Source: Smittium culicis (Eukaryota; Kickxellomycota; Harpellomycetes; Harpellales; Legeriomycetaceae). Taken from it: DNA of 46,828 nt. A program made the position numbers and the translations under genes. Shown here piece by piece: positions 34,180-46,232 of the stretch. The notes beneath the pieces were generated by a model, which made no database searches, had not been told where the DNA came from, and saw only the letters and a program-made list of their open reading frames with translations. Numbering within the stretch: position 1 is the first letter of the stretch; the number at the start of each line of letters is the position of its first letter. The DNA lies in NCBI GenBank assembly GCA_001970855.1, contig LSSN01000309.1, positions 1 through 46,828 on the forward strand. The letters are read 5' to 3'.

Positions 34180-36085
34180 TTATTTCCATTCAACACATTC
34201 TGCCTCAAACACATATGCCGGTTTCTCAGCACCATGATCAACATTTGTGTATAAACTATAAGTAACCTTGGGAATATCTTCGTTGGTTTTTGTATCAACA
34301 CTTAATACTCCATATTTGGTTTGGCCTGGTTGCTGGTAATACTCAGTTATATCTCCTCCCCACCCATCGATGTGATCATTGACAAGTGGTAATGAAAACT
34401 GGTTGATAGGCGAATTTGAGAATTCGTAGTTGTCGCTAGCTAGTCTAACTACTGCTACCTCGTGTCTATCCCCAGATAAAAAGAACAAGTTTGGCACGTA
34501 TTTAGTCTCGCTCAGAATGGATGCTCTTTCGTATTTGTACCCTCTCCAAGTATCTTTTTTTGCATCGCCACTATTCCATACGTAAGCCAATGGAACAGAT
34601 GAAACAACAAACTTCACTGCCGCTGTGTGGTTAGTTTCTTTTAGCCAGTTCATAAAGTGCGCCTTTTGTTTTGCTCCCAACATTGTTTTCTCGGGGCTGT
34701 CTGGTTTTTCCTCGTTATCTCTATGCCCTCTAGTATCAAATACATAAAACGCTATGTTGCCGTAAGTAAAGTTGTAGTAAAATGCATTATTGTTTATATC
34801 CGTAACTGGATTTGGTGATCCATTATATTCCCAGTAAGCTTTAATAGCATTTCCGTATGGAGGATTTTGTGTTTTGTCCCAATTATCAACTATTTCATGG
34901 TCATCATAAATATGATACATAGGTGTTTTTGTAACGAGGTTCTTAGTATCTTCAGCAGTGTAAACTTGCCTGTATAATCTTCGATATTCTTCCAAACTGG
35001 ATCCATAATAAAACGGACAGTCAGCATAAATAAAATCGCCTAAAAACATAATGAAATCAAGACTATGTTTTGCCATTTGTCTAAAACCAGAAATGTGCGG
35101 TGCAGAACCTGGAAAGTATGGGAAATTAGGTTTAATGCATGAACCAGTCCCGAATGTTAGCATTGTTGGAGAATCAGTTGCTGGTGCTGTTTTTAGTTCT
35201 ATTCCTGCTATTGAATTTGGCATGTTTTTAATAAAAATCTCGGTGTAATACAAAGATGAAGGTTTTAACGAAGTCAATTCATGATATCCAGTAAAATCGT
35301 CATTTTGTGAAGGAAAATCATGTTCATATTCGCTAATCCAGTTTAGTTGGTTTTTATAAGCACCTTGTCCTTTAAACTGGATCTCGGAATGCTTAATGAT
35401 TATTTTTTCTTTTTTCAAAACGGAGTAATCAAATTCTTCATCAATTGTTACATTCAGTGCATGTGGAGGAATTCTGAAAAATACTTTGGCTGAGTTTGGG
35501 CCTACATGACCTAATCGAGCAAATGTCAAATTTTCTTCTGATTTGAAAATAGGGCTAAAACTCAAATCGAGAACAAAAGTGAACAAAGCGAGATTAATCA
35601 AGTACCATGTGGTCAATAAAGGCTTTGCGGTTTTTTCCTCTATTCTCATTTTCTTATTAGATTCATAAATAACTTTGAAGCCTTCCCTGTTATCAACTAT
35701 TGGCTTTCTGTTTCGTAATCCTTCTTCGTTTTTATCATCTTTAGAACTAGAAATTGCTTCTGATGTTTCGATCGTTTTATTATTTTTAATTTCTTTCTCG
35801 CTACCCACTTTTTCGAGTTCCCAGACTTTAGGCTTTATGAATTCCTTGTATGACAAATAAGTCGTTAAGACGAATAATGCAGCACATACGTATAGAATAA
35901 TATCTACAGCAATTCTAAAAAGGGTACAGGAGAGAAAAATAGTTTTAGTTATAGGATTTTATTTCTTTGCCTGTAATTATTAAATCGTTGTACGGAAAAT
36001 AGTAATTTAAGTAAGCTTACACTCTCAAAAAAATAATAGCACTAGCTGCGTGCAGAATCGAAATAAAAATTAACCCTGCATTCAT
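34180..36085 (-). CDS. Membrane-anchored PhoD-like metallophosphatase
   Basis: Two exons, 36085-36021 and 35914-34180, joined over a 106-bp intron, give 599 residues. The family (PhoD/alkaline phosphatase D) hydrolyses phosphate esters using bound metal ions. Exon 1 plus the start of exon 2 give two closely spaced hydrophobic helices (about 3-20 and 23-41); a third lies at about 120-143 after a charged Lys/Glu-rich loop. The metal-site motifs follow: 'FLGDFIYADCPFYYG' from 312, 'HIYDDHEIVDNWD' ending at 368 and 'FLSGDRHEVAVV' with Asp503 and His505. Before them is a beta-rich region with 'RLGHVGPNSAKVFFRI', as in the PhoD N-terminal domain. The split Val22 codon joins one hydrophobic stretch to the next, which supports the intron. 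The Met at 36085 was chosen because the frame upstream is AT-rich and unconserved. Substrate and side of the membrane are unknown. Confidence 0.88.
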
Positions 36086-37675
36086 TTTTATTCTTTTAAA
36101 CTTTTGTTTATAGAAACTCAAATGAGAGATTAGATTAAATATATAGTTTATAAGATTTCGAAACTTTAAAATAAAAATAAACACTGAATTACTATAGTTT
36201 AACAAATTATCATTTATGCCTCAGTTTATTATTTTTTATCCTACCTATACCACCCTATAACTTCTAATTAAAATATCTGATATTCTCGCAACCTATTAAA
36301 GCCCTACTTTTTGTTTACGAGACCCAATCGTAAATAACAAGCAGATCCACATTAAAAAAATATGGCTCAATCTAACAAAGATATTTAGTGTTTATTATTT
36401 ATTGTCAGCTATAGCCTCCTATTCAGAAAATTTATACTCTCTCGTAGTTGAAGCGTAATGACCCAATGCCAGTATCAATCCAATAGCCTGTGTATAATCG
36501 AACTTATTAGTTCTGATACATCAGGCACTATGTTATTATATGCCTTTCAGCATTTTTACAAAATACAGACCTGTGGATAACTAAGCTAAGACTAAATGTG
36601 AAAATAACATTTTCATTTTGTCCTAGTTTAACATTAGTGCTAGTAATACTTCTTTTCTGTGCAACTTGTTCCTTTTCAGGGAATTTAATATTTTATACAA
36701 TTAATAAATTGTTTATATCGTACTAGATTCAAAACATCAACACACTCTTCGTATTAAGTTGAGCCCATATAAAACCGTTGCATATAGATATTTAATCGTA
36801 ATAAAGCCAATAGCAATGCATATTAAATCCCTAGATTCAAAGGAAATTATTTTGTTTTTTGTTATCAATTATTCGCGATTTGATCTCATAGATCAAAAAT
36901 TTTCTATTCTTTGAAGCTTTAATAGCTATTTTTTTTTACTTGGATATTTAATATTTATAATGCAAACAAGATATGAAACCAGGTCTTATTTGATCCATTT
37001 TATGACTGTAGCTGTTCTAAACTCCATCATTCTCAAAAATTGTGATCTAAGATTACAAAAATATAATTACAGAAAAATTCTGAAGAAAAAAACGCAATAA
37101 TGGCAACAACGGTTTTTAAATCTTAAAACGACCAGATTTCCTTAGATTCAAAGTATTTGCTTTGAATGTTAATTATAAGGCACTATTAAATTTGACTTGA
37201 ATAAAATTGATAATTTGATTCTTTTTAATATTTTTAATATTTTTTTTACTTTAATCTTTGTTCTAAATAAAATATCATAATCCAGTTCATATATTATTAA
37301 ATCTAAATCTTTGAAACTCTTTTCAATACATTTGAATCGGATTGGTATTAAAGTTATGAATAAATACCTATTCCCGTAGACTCCGCTAAAATATATTAAA
37401 TATTATACCATTGCGCATTTAAATATAGAAATGAATATATATAAATTAAAGAACCTTTTTCTAAACAAAATGCATTAATATTTTCGTATTTTAAAAAAAT
37501 TTTCCATATCAAAATATTAAAATATTTCTTAATATATGGAAAAATTCCATTAAATATAATTATAAATATTCGTCACATTCTCTGTATATAGACCAAATTA
37601 TACCCTCTATGATAATTTCGTTCTTTTTCTGGATTTTCGGGCTGGTAGAGAAAGATATATACAAGAATTTCTTAT

Positions 37676-37865
37676 GGGAAGCGGAACTGTTTTCCTAAGC
37701 AATTATATTTGCTTGAATGAATTAGGATAAGCTATTGGTTGTATCAGATTATTCATTCGATGATTTTTCTAAAATTATTTAAAAATAAAGCAACGCATAT
37801 GAGTAGGAAATTTTTAGTCGGAAAAGTTAGGATCCTTTAAATAATCTCCCATTTACAAGATAAAA
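37676..37865 (+). repeat. Dispersed repeat, copy B
   Basis: This is the partner of 6559-6745, in the same orientation. It begins 'GGGAAGCGGAAC', includes 'TATATTTGCTTGAATGAATT' and 'GGTTGTATCAGAT', and ends near 'AAATAATCTCCCATTTACAA'. It lies 31 kb from copy A. Confidence 0.5.
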
Positions 37866-39835
37866 ATTTTCATTTAGGAATAATTTGAAATTTGATAACA
37901 ACAAAAGATAAGGGAATTTATAGATTTAAGCTAAATAAAATTACTTCCAATAATTGTTATAAATTTTTGATTTTGAAATAGAGATATTTCAATTAATAAT
38001 ATAATTATAATTGACATAATTTAAGAATCGCTTTCAAAAAAGAAATGATATACTGGAATATCAGCTTATTGATTTTAGTGTGTTAAATAAGTGATGTATT
38101 CGTATACAATTGATAAATAATCAAAATAAATTTATTATGTCTGATAATTTGTAAATAGTGATGATATAAGATATTAATTTATAGATTAATGCAATTTTAT
38201 TTGAATTATATTAAAACTAAAAGTGTTATTAAATTGTTAAATCAAGCGCAAAATATAATTTTTTTAATTTTATTTTATAAATAAAAATTCATTTAATATT
38301 AATTTAAGCGCCTTTTAATATTATCACAGAATATTATTTTTGAAAAATTTTCTGTAGATTTAAATATATAGCACCATTTGATATTAAATTAAGTATATTT
38401 TTCGTGTTTTTATGGTAGAAATAAAATAAATATTTTAATAAATGGTTATTTATAACTTTGTAAATGATTATAATTAAACGTTTATAATATAATTTATTTT
38501 AAATTATATTATATTATAAAAATTAGATGAAAAAAATTTTTAGAAAATGTGAAAAAATATTTTAAAATTAATTTGTTAGTTCAATATATTGTTTTTTTAA
38601 ATTTTAAACCTGATATATATATCATTTATGTTTGAATCATTAAATTTTTATATAATTCTATAGAAAACTTTATTTCTCTTCACTTAAAGGAAACTAAGCT
38701 GACGATAAAAGAAAAGGAGAACTTAGATTTCTTTGTATAAAGAGTAATTGTATTCAATTAGTTAATTAAATACAAAAATAACCTCTTTTGTTTCGATTAG
38801 CTATTTAACCGGTTTAAATCTATCTAAATTTCAAAAAATGATTTCGTATATATATAACATTTTTTCGATAAAGAGTTCATAATAACTTTTAGAGGTGGTG
38901 AGTATTATTTTTTATTAGGTCACTAGTTTTATTTTATTATTTGCAAATAAAAAATATATTTATTCGAAACATTTATTTAATATAGCTGATATTTGTTTTG
39001 ATTTAATAAAAAATATTTTTTTAATATTTTTTCTTTATAATTTAGTTTTAAGGTTATTATTAATATAAAAAAAACATCTATAGTATTTTTCTCGAGTTTT
39101 TGATATTTTTATTGGATATTTTTTGAAAAGAATTATTAAAATAAACTTATACCCATAGTTTACAAAAAAATTTTATTCAAAAAAATGGTTTTATATATTT
39201 TTTATTGTATAAATGCGTTTTATATTATTCAGATAAATTATCAATATTTTATTTAAAAACAAATATTTACAACAATCATAATTATTTGATGAACCAAAAA
39301 AAATTCTAGTAATATCTCTATAATTACATCATGATTTTGATTGCTAATTATTTTTAAGAAATCACCTTATTTTATAAAGCATAGCTTTATTTATAAAAAT
39401 TAGTATCAATTTGGAAATAAAGCTTGTAGCATACGTATATTTGATATAATTTTATTATTTAATATACTGCCGGTATACCTAAGTTTACATATAGAGGCTT
39501 ATATTATTATTTAATTATTATAAATATCGATATATAAAATAAATATTAAAATTTTTATAGTATTTTTTTAAAAATAAAAATTTTTCAAGAAAAAATATTA
39601 GAAAATAAATTAGATAAAAAGAATATATTCTTCAAAATTAACACAAAAATTATCTAAAATTCTATGATTCTTTTGGTATCTTATTATAAAATATTAGGCT
39701 TATAATCTCCTAAATAAAAACATTCTTAATTATTAAAATAATTTTTTCTCGATGATTTATTATCCTATAAAGAATTAACTTAGAATAATATATTATATTT
39801 ATAATTTTTTGAATTTTATTGCTATTCTTAATTTA

Positions 39836-39957
39836 ATGGACTAACTATAACTCGATTTGAATTGCCTCTGGAACTTGGTTTCATAACCAATTTCCATTTT
39901 CAAAAGATTAAAAATCATAGCTTCCGAAAGTTGATAAGTTACGCTTTTTAATATTTT
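39836..39957 (-). repeat. Diverged inverted partner of the triple-hairpin element
   Basis: Read in reverse complement, this stretch follows 40186-40301 from end to end. It has 'CTGGAACTTGGTTTCATAACCAA' split by mismatches, then 'TTTCCATTTT', then 'AGCTTCCGAAAGTTGATAAG'. The stems are no longer perfect. The two arms are about 230 bp apart. Confidence 0.6.
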
Positions 39958-40185
39958 ATTTAAAATTTATTTTAACCCATTTTATTATATTTCATTTGAT
40001 TCTATCACCATTACAAATAAATATTAATTCTGATTCTAACATGAAACATATTTTACTAGAAATAATATAATATGTACTTAACAAATAAAATCTCTTTATT
40101 TTTGTAAGGATCAAGTTTAATTTATTTTTAAATAATAAAAATAAACTAATAAAAATGTGAGAATGAGAAAGAATAAAAGATTGAA

Positions 40186-40301
40186 AAGCTTAACTTCCAA
40201 AAAGTGGGAAGTTAAGCTTATTTATATGATATAAAAAATGGAATTTGGTTCTGAAACCAAATTCCAGGGGTAATGCAAGTCCAATTATTATTGGACCATT
40301 A
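40186..40301 (+). repeat. Triple-hairpin element
   Basis: Three perfect stem-loops follow one another in 116 bases. Hairpin 1 pairs 40186-40198 with 40207-40219 (13 bp, 8-base loop, stem 'AAGCTTAACTTCC'). Hairpin 2 pairs 40240-40250 with 40255-40265 (11 bp, loop CTGA, stem 'GGAATTTGGTT'). Hairpin 3 pairs 40279-40285 with 40290-40296 (7 bp, loop TATT), extended by five outer pairs (40271-40275 with 40297-40301) across three unpaired bases. They stand out in DNA that is otherwise almost pure A/T. The nature is unknown; a small mobile palindromic element or a transcribed structured RNA are possibilities. Confidence 0.7.
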
Positions 40302-42404
40302 CAATTTTTTATGGTTAAAAATATAATAATATGTTAGGTATCTTTTATATTTCTATGATTTGGATATTTATATAATCAGTTGATATTAAATGTTTATATA
40401 AAATTTAATTATATAAAGATTGAATTTTATTTGATCTTTATAGTTGATTAAAGTCAAAAAAACTAATATATTAATACAAATAATTTCACATATAAATTTA
40501 TGGAAAATATTACACTCACTATATATTATTAAAACGATTACCTAATAATAATAATTTTCATAGATATATTATTTTTAATTGTACAGATTTATTTTTGCTA
40601 GTTTTTTTCTCATTTAAAGTATGAAAAAAAAATCTTTTAATTAGATTGACTATTTGAATAAGTTCTTATTATATAAATTGATATTAGAAATATCAAAATA
40701 TTATTTAAGAGTAATAGTGTATATATCATAATCAGTCAATAATAATTTATTGTGGATAAATACTAATATTTTATTTCCTAATATATTATTTAGGGTTAAT
40801 TATTTCATTCATATTTTTTTCATAAATAAAAATACATAATAATAAAATACATTTTAGTAATGGTTTTTAAATAATTAAAAGCGTTAGAAATCAGAGAAAA
40901 TTTTGATAATTTATAGATTAATTGAATTGTCTAAATTTTAGATTTTACTATTTCAAAAAAATCACAAATCATGTTTAGTTTTATTCGTCTTAAAAGAAGA
41001 TAGTTTAATTATAACTATTGTGCGATTATTTTTGCTACAAGTCTAATTTTTTATAGCATTAAATTATTGAACTATTTAAAAAAATTTTAGGCTTAAATAA
41101 CTATTAGTCATGAGCCTACATAATTTCTATCACAAAATTCAGCGTGATTATGATTAAGGTGGTTTTATTACACTTGATATGAATTAATGTAGAATTCATA
41201 AACCATATAAATAAATTTTGGTGTTATAAAATATGCTATTTTAGTGTCAAATTTTTTACTAGTAATTTTCATTAGATTTTTTTTATAATAAAAATATTAA
41301 TTAAATGTAAATATCGAGCACTAGATAAATTTAATACTATTATTACCAAAGGAATCTTAAAATTAAGTGTGTTTAAATAGTATAATTTACAACTACTGAG
41401 ATTTTTTAATTATCATATTCTTTGATTTATAAGATTAAATTAAATTAAATTAAATTATGTCTATAGACAAAAATTTCACTTTAAATTTTTTAACTTAACT
41501 AATAGGCTTTTAAAATAAATTTAAAAGTTTATGAATATTGTATTCTATTAGCTTGAAATTTATTTGATATATTAGTACACATTTAAAAAAAGAGTTAAAT
41601 TATTAATTACTATTTTTTTACTATTTTAGTTTAGAATTTAGCCTTAAATAATTTGAGGAATGGAACAATTTTAAAAAAACATACGCTATTAGATATAAAT
41701 ACTTTAGATTATTTAATAATATTTCGGAGAGTCTAGGCAATTTTTTTGTTTTTCATAGATCAATTATACTGAAAGACCAATCTAATTTATCTAATTTTAT
41801 TAATAATATTTTCTCAATTGATTTTCTTTAATAACCCTATTTAATCATTTTTATTTTAAATATCTTAATTGGTTTTTTATTTTTTAAACTTTTTTATATA
41901 TTAAACTGATTTAAATTTTAAATTATAAATTATAAATTTCTAAGAATATTTCATTTATTATAAAGGTATTGTTAGTCAATTATAATAGTGTGAATATATT
42001 TTAAATAAATTTTTTGAAATTGATACGTATTAATTTTAGAAAAAAAAAATTCTATGAATCTCAAAAAGACCCTATGCCTAAAAATATTTAGTCAATTTTA
42101 GTAATATTATTTAAAATATAATGGATTCATTACGATCTATCGATTATAGTTATCGGAATATATAATTTACTTAAAAATTTTATTTAAGTATATTTTTTAA
42201 ACTCTTTTTCCCAAGTATGAACTAACGAAATATATAAACACAGTTTAAACGGGATTTTTTTAAATGAATAGATTTTATGCCATACGACAAAGCTTGACTT
42301 AAATTCTATTGGCTCTATATACAGAAAATTACATTCTAATTTAAAACTCTTGAAAAAGTATTCTATTGGCTCAAGAGTTGAATATATTAAAAAATTAATT
42401 TATG

Positions 42405-42591
42405 CCTTTCGCGTCAAACAATCTTTCTTAAAATTAATTTTATGATTCATTTATGATTTATAAGCAAATCTGTTATTTGCTGTCATTTTAAAAGTTACAA
42501 ATAAATGAAATTCCGCAGAGCTAAAGTACTTTAATTGAACACAATCGGATTTGTATGGCAGATAAAAAATAGTCTACCGCCCGTGAATGGG
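42405..42591 (-). mobile_element. MITE-like element, copy 4
   Basis: On the minus strand it reads 'CCCATTCACGGGCGGTAGAC', then 'TTGTGTTCAATTAAAGTAC', and ends 'GACGCGAAAGG'. Length and block order agree with copies 1-3. The flanks no longer show TTAA on the right side (TCGT). Confidence 0.75.
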
Positions 42592-43501
42592 TCGTAATTT
42601 TATTTTTACTTATAATTTCAATCTTTAAAAATTTTGATAAACAATATCTAAAATAAAAGCCCCAAAACATAAAAAAACAAAAAAAATAGAATATATATTA
42701 TTTTAATTTTTATGTATTTTAAATGAAATTTTCATTAATTGTTAGGTGTTTTTTTAAAAGTTTAAATAGAAAATATATTTCCAAAAAATAGTATAGAAAA
42801 TTAATTATAGCACAATATTGATGTAAAACAAAATATAATTCGTTTTTGAATTCTTTCATATTATTAAAGGGTGTAAATATCAACCGTAATTTCCTTATCT
42901 ATGCAAAGTAACTTTATATTAAAAAGAATAATTTTATAGTATTTGATATGAATATTATGCGACTCTTAATATACGAGATAAATTCATAATACTTCAAAAA
43001 ATATATATAGCGGTATCCAGATATTTATCTTTAATTTAATTATTTGCCATCGCTATTCATATTTTATCATAATGATTTTACTTTTACTATTATTTATATT
43101 ATAAAGATATTACGTAATCATCGATATGAAACACATCGAAATTTATTAAAAATATATAACATTTATTCAGTATTAATACATAAAAATCAAATCTATTATT
43201 GTCACAATTTAATATCATTATATCCTATTTTATTGATTATTACCGAAGCGAGATTGAAACAAAAGTAAAAAATTTAATAATATGTCTAACATCGTAATTA
43301 GATGATAAAATTAGATATAAATAAATATATTATGGGCTATATACCATGATTAATTTTATAAACTTTGTCATAGTATAATATTTAATTAATAATATAAGAG
43401 TGACGGAATTATAGAGATACTAAAATATTTAACTTATTTATTTTCATTAGTTGAATTTATAAGCGTTTATTTTTTTATAGTTTAATAGTAAAACTCATTA
43501 A

Positions 43502-43800
43502 CCCTTTCATGAGCAGTAGACTAATTTTGATCTACCAAATATTACCAATTGAATTCAGCAATAGTTTTACAATCCCATAGCTCTAATTATTGGTTTGATG
43601 AAGAATTACAGTAAATAATTAGCCTTATTATAAATTAGCGGCGAATCAATAAAATAAATTTATCATATTACTTATTTGATACGAAAATATAATTAAAGTG
43701 CATTTAAATAAAAAGTAAAAAATAAAAACGAAACGGTATTCGAGAAACTGGTTGAGAAATAATTTTTTTAATTTTTTAATAGATTATTGGGTGGGAAAGG
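43502..43800 (+). mobile_element. MITE-like element, copy 5 (longer, more diverged)
   Basis: It begins after TTAA (43498-43501) with 'CCCTTTCATGAGCAGTAGAC', followed by 'TTTTGATCTACCAAATATTA', and later 'GGCGAATCAATAAAATAAAT'. A plausible end is 'GGGTGGGAAAGG' at 43789-43800. That makes it about 110 bp longer than the others, so it either carries an internal insertion or ends earlier near 43690. It lies 1 kb upstream of the arsenic gene. Confidence 0.6.
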
Positions 43801-44807
43801 ACTATTTAGTGACTAGCACAAATTTTTTTTGCTAGATCAGAGTAATTATTTTAGTGCCAGGTTATCATTTTAGACCAATAATAATACGATAAGAATGAGT
43901 ATGAATGACTCATAAATTAATAATTTTTATTTGCCAAAAGAATATTGTTAATACCAATAATCATATATTCATTGGTTAGTTTCTCAAGAAAGTATCCAAT
44001 GGGAGTGTTGAATTTGTGCAACTCAAACCAATTTAGAATTTTACATAAACTAATTTAGTCAAAAAAGCGGCAATAATTTGATTCAAATTTTATTAATTAT
44101 GGCATAGAAATAAAGAATAATACCAACTTGTCGGGTTAAAAGCAGTGTAATATAATATCTTGGTAAAAAAGCTGATATTTTATATGCCAAATCAACAAAT
44201 TTCAAGAAAATGAATACAGTTTAATGCACCGAGTAGAGCTAATATAGCTTAAATATCGATACAGTCTGTAAAACATAATATCTTGTGAAAATTGATATTT
44301 GTGCGCAGTTTAAATGCTCTCTAGTCGTAAATAGTACAGAGTATAAGCTAAATGGTATCCCATAGAGTTATCCTTTCTCTACAAATCAATCGCCCCACTT
44401 ACTGCAAAAATTTACTTATTTTATTCACTTTCTCTGCAATTTTATTTGTGAGAGTAGACTTTCATCGCAAATATAGGTTACAGCCAATTAACTGCATCAT
44501 CGTAAAAAATTTTTAATAAAAAAAATTGTATAGCTTTGTTTGATTTGTCCAATAAGAATTCAAGATAATAATATTATGTTTAATTTTTGTTTTGATAAGT
44601 ATAAAAAAGTGTACAATAAAACAATCATTTTTCTAATAGAATAGGATGGAGTTTAAACCCCAGTATAAACTACATTTTAAAAAAGTATAAATATTTTGAG
44701 ATATCGCGATTTATTTGGATTCATCAAAATTTAAAAGTTCTCTAATCAAATCTCGTTTTTATCTAGTCACAAACATCAAACAAATAATTTAGAGCTATTG
44801 ATAAAAT

Positions 44808-46232
44808 ATGGCAGGTCTTTCGTTTATAGATAGATTCCTTAGTCTATGGATTATCGTATGTATGGTTGGAGGTGTTCTGATAGGAAACTATGTCCCGAAA
44901 GTAAGTAAAATATTGAGTGGTGGAACTCTTGCAGACGTTTCGATACCGATAGCAGTGGGACTTCTACTTATGATGTACCCGGTCTTTTGCAGAGTTAGAT
45001 ACGAAAAATCATTGGAAATATTTAAAAGCAAAGGTTTACTCAGCCAGATTATTATCTCGATTCTCATTAACTGGATTTTCGCACCTCTGTTCATGCTTGG
45101 TCTTGCCTGGGCTACTTTACCAGATCTTCCTGAATATAGAACCGGTGTTATACTCGTCGGTGTCGCCCGTTGTATTGCTATGGTCTTGATTTGGAATCGA
45201 CTGGCTGGCGGAAATGAAGAATATTGCGCTATATTGGTAGCTATTAACTCTATTCTGCAAATAATACTGTTCGGACCAGTGGCATATTTGTTTATAGTTG
45301 TAATGGGTAATGGTTCCACCTTTAAAATTCAAATTTGGATTATTATTAGAAGCGTGCTAGTTTTCTTGGGAATACCGTTGGTTGCTGGATTTTTCACATG
45401 GATTTTCTTCAGAAAGCGTAGTTGGTATAACACAGTCTTTATTCCAAACGTAGGAAAGCTTTCACTAGTATCATTACTGTACGTTATCATAGTGATGTTT
45501 TCTATACAAGGGAAAGAGATCATATCCGAAATTACTTATGTTTTAAGAACCGCAGTACCGCTTTTAATTTACTTCCCAGTAATATTCTTTGGCACTCTAT
45601 ACTTTTGCCTCATCAAAAAGATCCCTTATAGTATATCCGTTCCTCAATGTTTTACTGCCGCGTCCAATAACTTTGAATTAGCTATAGCAATTGCTGTCGG
45701 TACATACGGAGTTCAGTCGAAAGAAGCTCTTGCCGCAACTATTGGCCCTCTCATAGAGGTTCCTATGCTGATGACTTTGGTGTATTTTATGAAAGCTTTC
45801 AAAAAAAGATTCGAGCAGAATAGAAAAAAAGTAATATTTGCATGCGTCCATAACGCAGGTCGATCCCAGATGGCTTGTGAATTTTTCAACCTCCATAACC
45901 AAAATTTCGAATACATCGGAATTTCAGCAGGAACAGAACCAGCTGACCATGTCCACCCTATTGTAGCGGATGCACTGTTAGAAAAAGGAATTGACATAAA
46001 ACGAAATGTCCCACAGAAACTGACGAAAGAATTGGTAAAACCTGGTGATATACTAGTAACAATGGGTTGCGGTGAAACTTGCCCTTATGTACCCGGAGTT
46101 CTAATAATAAACTGGGACTTAGAGGACCCAAAGAACCAACCCATTGAAAGAGTTAGGATAATCAGAGATGATATTGAAGCCAAAATAAAAGATTTCATTA
46201 AATCTGAAGTAGATTTCACAGAAAAAAAATAA
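44808..46232 (+). CDS. ACR3 arsenite transporter fused to ArsC arsenate reductase
   Basis: A single uninterrupted frame encodes 474 residues with two complete functions. Residues 1 to about 332 are an ACR3 arsenite exporter with about ten membrane helices; typical blocks are 'SIPIAVGLLLMMYPVF' (45-60), 'GVARCIAMVLIWN' with the conserved Cys122, 'FTAASNNFELAIAIAVGTYG' and 'GPLIEVPM' with Glu317. After a linker of about eight residues, 341-474 form a low-molecular-weight-phosphatase-type ArsC. Its P-loop 'CVHNAGRS' has Cys346 and Arg352 (C-x5-R), a Cys pair follows in 'MGCGETCPYVPG' (421, 425), and 'WDLEDP' supplies Asp440. The protein should reduce arsenate and expel the arsenite formed, at the plasma or vacuolar membrane. 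ACR3-ArsC fusions are known in some actinobacteria; yeasts use a separate Cdc25-like Acr2. No intron is present and codons are AT-biased like the host. Bacterial origin is inferred. Confidence 0.95.
   Translation: MAGLSFIDRFLSLWIIVCMVGGVLIGNYVPKVSKILSGGTLADVSIPIAVGLLLMMYPVFCRVRYEKSLEIFKSKGLLSQIIISILINWIFAPLFMLGLAWATLPDLPEYRTGVILVGVARCIAMVLIWNRLAGGNEEYCAILVAINSILQIILFGPVAYLFIVVMGNGSTFKIQIWIIIRSVLVFLGIPLVAGFFTWIFFRKRSWYNTVFIPNVGKLSLVSLLYVIIVMFSIQGKEIISEITYVLRTAVPLLIYFPVIFFGTLYFCLIKKIPYSISVPQCFTAASNNFELAIAIAVGTYGVQSKEALAATIGPLIEVPMLMTLVYFMKAFKKRFEQNRKKVIFACVHNAGRSQMACEFFNLHNQNFEYIGISAGTEPADHVHPIVADALLEKGIDIKRNVPQKLTKELVKPGDILVTMGCGETCPYVPGVLIINWDLEDPKNQPIERVRIIRDDIEAKIKDFIKSEVDFTEKK

Larger units (their letters stand above)
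36086..44807. other. 8.7-kb extremely AT-rich gene desert
   Basis: No conserved exon was found in any frame. Base composition falls further from about 37 to 43 kb, where long runs of A/T are broken only by repeats. It contains a dispersed repeat (37676-37865), a triple-hairpin element (40186-40301) with a diverged inverted partner (39836-39957), a short AAATT microsatellite (about 41430-41457) and two MITE-like copies (42405-42591, 43502-43800). The 74-codon frame at 43044-43268 has no start of good quality and is not called. The region could be plain intergenic DNA or a regional centromere or heterochromatin; the sequence alone does not decide. Confidence 0.6.

Noticed and set aside
37000..43000. 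Idea that the most AT-rich block is inserted mitochondrial DNA
   Set aside because: No mitochondrial gene, tRNA or rRNA stretch was recognisable; composition and hairpins alone are not enough.
44888..45997. Minus-strand frames opposite the ACR3-ArsC gene
   Set aside because: They are antisense shadows without motifs; the + strand protein is clearly conserved.
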